From IMG/VR virus record IMGVR_UViG_3300030117_002737, positions 1 to 38,045 of that record: a DNA stretch of 38,045 nt, one strand, 5' to 3'. The notes under the pieces are model-generated. The model was given only the letters and a program-made list of their open reading frames with translations, searched no databases and was not told the DNA's origin. Each line of letters begins with the position of its first letter. The first letter of the stretch is position 1. This DNA comes from a virus. The translations under genes were made by a program, and so were the position numbers. This document shows, piece after piece, positions 36,697 through 38,045 of this stretch.

Positions 36697-37552
36697 CATT
36701 ATCTCCTTTCAGTAATGATTCATGGTAACGAGCTGTCGTCAAGGTGACCTCTGTTGGTCCCACCATCTGACAAAGTTCGTTGTGTCTACAGTATCTACAT
36801 TGCCAGTGTCCGCCTTTGTGAGGCACACCATACGGGCTAGGTCTTTCAACTAACTGATCTACCCCGTTGTCGTCAAACAGTACGGCATCTGGGAGCATGT
36901 CGTTACTGAGGTCTTGTTGCACTGAGCGGAACAGTTCTAGTTCAGCGTCAGCTAATTGCATAGGTGACATTCCGTACTCGTAGATGACTTCATCTAATGG
37001 TATGACCCATTCAATGATGTCGCCTGCTTTTGTTTTGCTACGGAAGTCGTCGCCTTTAGCCATGTACACAAGGTACACAGCGTCTACTTGCTTACCTGTT
37101 TCTATCATGCCTTTGGCATACAGGCTGGCTTGTGACAGGTGCTCCCGTTTAGGCACACCTGATTCTCTAGCGAGTTTGAACCCGAATGGCGACATGGTTT
37201 TTATTTCTAACAACCTGTATTCGTCATTGACTTTTATTAATCCGTCACAGCTACCACTAAGGCTAACACCTGTGTAGGACAAGTCTATCGCTGTCTCATA
37301 CTCTCCTTCAAACTGATCTGCGCACGCTTCTTGGATTACGTTGTGCATGTGTGTGCCTAGCTCAAATGCGAGCAGGGTTGATGTGTCTATCTGATGACAC
37401 TCATGTGTCTGTAAGGCGTTAAATCCTCGCTGACGTAGACACGCACCGCTGTCACTCACACGGCTTTGCGTACCGCAAGCTGTCTCCTTGACGGAACGAT
37501 TGCCTTGTAAGAACTCTTCGTATGCTGTACTTATATCAGAAGTCTGTATCAT
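36668..37552 (-). CDS. Cas4/RecB-like PD-(D/E)XK exonuclease with Fe-S cysteines (294 aa)
   Basis: Core motif D103 (GSCDGLI), E116-I-K118 (LLEIKT) and Q141 (HLSQASLYA) are the RecB nuclease residues. One cysteine near the N-terminus (C38) and a C-terminal C252-x2-C255-x5-C261 match the four ligands of the [4Fe-4S] cluster in Cas4 and AdnAB-type nucleases. It probably resects DNA ends to load the annealing protein encoded next. No cas1 or CRISPR array is present, so a CRISPR role is unlikely. GGAGAAGATT precedes the ATG, which lies inside the upstream gene. Confidence 0.83.
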   Translation of the reverse strand: MIQTSDISTAYEEFLQGNRSVKETACGTQSRVSDSGACLRQRGFNALQTHECHQIDTSTLLAFELGTHMHNVIQEACADQFEGEYETAIDLSYTGVSLSGSCDGLIKVNDEYRLLEIKTMSPFGFKLARESGVPKREHLSQASLYAKGMIETGKQVDAVYLVYMAKGDDFRSKTKAGDIIEWVIPLDEVIYEYGMSPMQLADAELELFRSVQQDLSNDMLPDAVLFDDNGVDQLVERPSPYGVPHKGGHWQCRYCRHNELCQMVGPTEVTLTTARYHESLLKGDNDDIPASQVS

Positions 37553-37925
37553 AATCTTCTCCTAATCTGTAATACGCTACCTTTGCTCCACCGTTGGGGT
37601 TATCCATCTTGCGTTCAATAGGTACACCAAACTCTTCAGAGAGTTGGCGTACTCTACGTTGCCAGTCACCTTTACCCAGTGTCCTGCGCAAGTCCTCTCC
37701 ACAAACCCAAGAGCTTATGTCGGTACGGTGGCTTCTTCCATCGGCTATCTTCTTAACGTATAAGAGATAGTCGTAGGCTTCTTTGCATTTCTTTCCTGCG
37801 TCTTTGAGGGACTTGGCTGATTCGTGCTCAAGTCCCTCCCGATAACCTGCTCTGGCTCGTTCTGCCGTTAGTAACTGCCTGAACGGTCTTCGGCATGTCG
37901 GGCATGACTTAAGTTTGGTCATCAT
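37536..37925 (-). CDS. Zinc-finger / winged-helix-like protein (129 aa)
   Basis: Starts MMTKLKSCPTCRRPF, one C-x2-C knuckle with no obvious second pair except single C47 and C75. The middle is Lys/Glu helical. Residues 85-129 (RRTLGKGDWQRRVRQLSEEF, then KVAYYRLGED) look like a winged helix: recognition helix followed by a beta wing. A DNA-binding role at the head of the recombination module is likely. Two ATGs are adjacent (37925, 37922). Its start overlaps the 50-residue gene that spans the contig join. Confidence 0.62.
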   Translation of the reverse strand: MMTKLKSCPTCRRPFRQLLTAERARAGYREGLEHESAKSLKDAGKKCKEAYDYLLYVKKIADGRSHRTDISSWVCGEDLRRTLGKGDWQRRVRQLSEEFGVPIERKMDNPNGGAKVAYYRLGEDYDTDF

Positions 37926-38045
37926 CGTCTACCCTGACATTTGTCTCTGCCTCTATGAGTTCTACAAGTATTTGTTGCGATGCAATGATCGCATTGACAA
38001 CGTTGTAGATTCCTTTGAGGTGAGGTTCGTCTGTTTCAAATGGTT
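37909..38045 (-). CDS. Small acidic protein, 3' part of the gene split by the contig join
   Basis: Continuation of the frame whose start is at 90. From the overlap it reads on to I-L-V-E-L-I-E-A-E-T-N-V-R-V, four Asp and Q-T, then TAA at 37911-37909. The fragment within the overlap is the same coding sequence as bases 1-74 apart from one synonymous base. Its uninterrupted frame is direct evidence that the two window ends are adjacent in the real molecule. Confidence 0.7.
   Translation of the reverse strand, partial: PFETDEPHLKGIYNVVNAIIASQQILVELIEAETNVRVDDDDQT
37972..38045. repeat. Terminal overlap, right copy
   Basis: Matches bases 1-74 with one substitution (T at 38035 against C at 64). 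See the left copy. Removing one copy leaves a unit genome of 37,971 bp. Confidence 0.93.

Noticed and set aside
36668-37552. CRISPR-associated Cas4
   Set aside because: The motif set fits, but its neighbours are an annealing protein and SSB, typical of phage recombination modules.
1-38045. Integrase, attachment site or other lysogeny module
   Set aside because: No tyrosine or serine recombinase, excisionase or typical CI-like repressor was recognised; the ribbon-helix-helix protein alone is not evidence of lysogeny.

Overview
The window looks like one complete, circularly assembled genome of a short-tailed (podovirus-like) phage of an actinobacterium, probably aquatic. The last 74 bases repeat the first 74 with one mismatch, and a 50-codon gene reads intact across the join, so the unit genome is about 37,971 bp. 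The host is inferred from a WhiB-family gene (WhiB proteins are confined to Actinobacteria and their phages), an r1t-like holin, a peptidoglycan peptidase, and a control region filled with Crp/GlxR-type dyads. No integrase, excisionase, tape measure, tRNA, DNA polymerase, primase, helicase or RNA polymerase was recognised, so transcription and replication must lean on the host.

Layout: two divergent transcription units leave a roughly 1.2 kb non-coding control region (about 6,755-7,950). Leftward (minus strand) runs an early block of some 25-28 mostly tiny genes (6,722 down to 84). It continues through the contig join into a recombination module at 37,925-35,344: a zinc-finger/winged-helix-like protein, a Cas4-like Fe-S nuclease, a Rad52/Erf-like annealing protein, an OB-fold ssDNA-binding protein, a ribbon-helix-helix regulator and a PD-(D/E)XK resolvase-like nuclease. 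The small genes are nearly all preceded by an almost invariant purine leader (AAAGAAAGGAAAGAT or AGAAAGAAGGAAGAT). Many are separated by copies of a conserved RNA hairpin whose loop is UUCG or GNRA.

Rightward (plus strand) runs the late block. It holds two micro-genes, terminase, portal, a 2,464-residue internal protein with an ADP-ribosyltransferase-like segment, and a virion protein with a GH24 lysozyme domain. Next come scaffold and major capsid protein, which have their own sigma70-type promoter and an intrinsic terminator. Then follow a decoration-like protein, two paralogous fibres, an M15 peptidase endolysin, a holin, a tail chaperone, a repeat protein and tail proteins. The block ends with a DEDDy exonuclease carrying a zinc ribbon, a large secreted acidic PPC-domain protein and two small membrane proteins. 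The two blocks converge and overlap tail to tail at 35,344-35,369.

Most unusual: (1) at least eleven 16-bp TGTGA-N6-TCACA-like sites between the divergent promoters, the outermost of which sit about 61 bp from each candidate start site; (2) the tetraloop hairpin family between early genes; (3) a densely folded leader ahead of the early block; (4) a secreted, extremely acidic host-like protein in the late operon; (5) a duplicated hairpin flanking the capsid gene, one copy hiding its ribosome-binding site and the other ending its transcript. All functional statements come from reading motifs by eye; no database search was possible.
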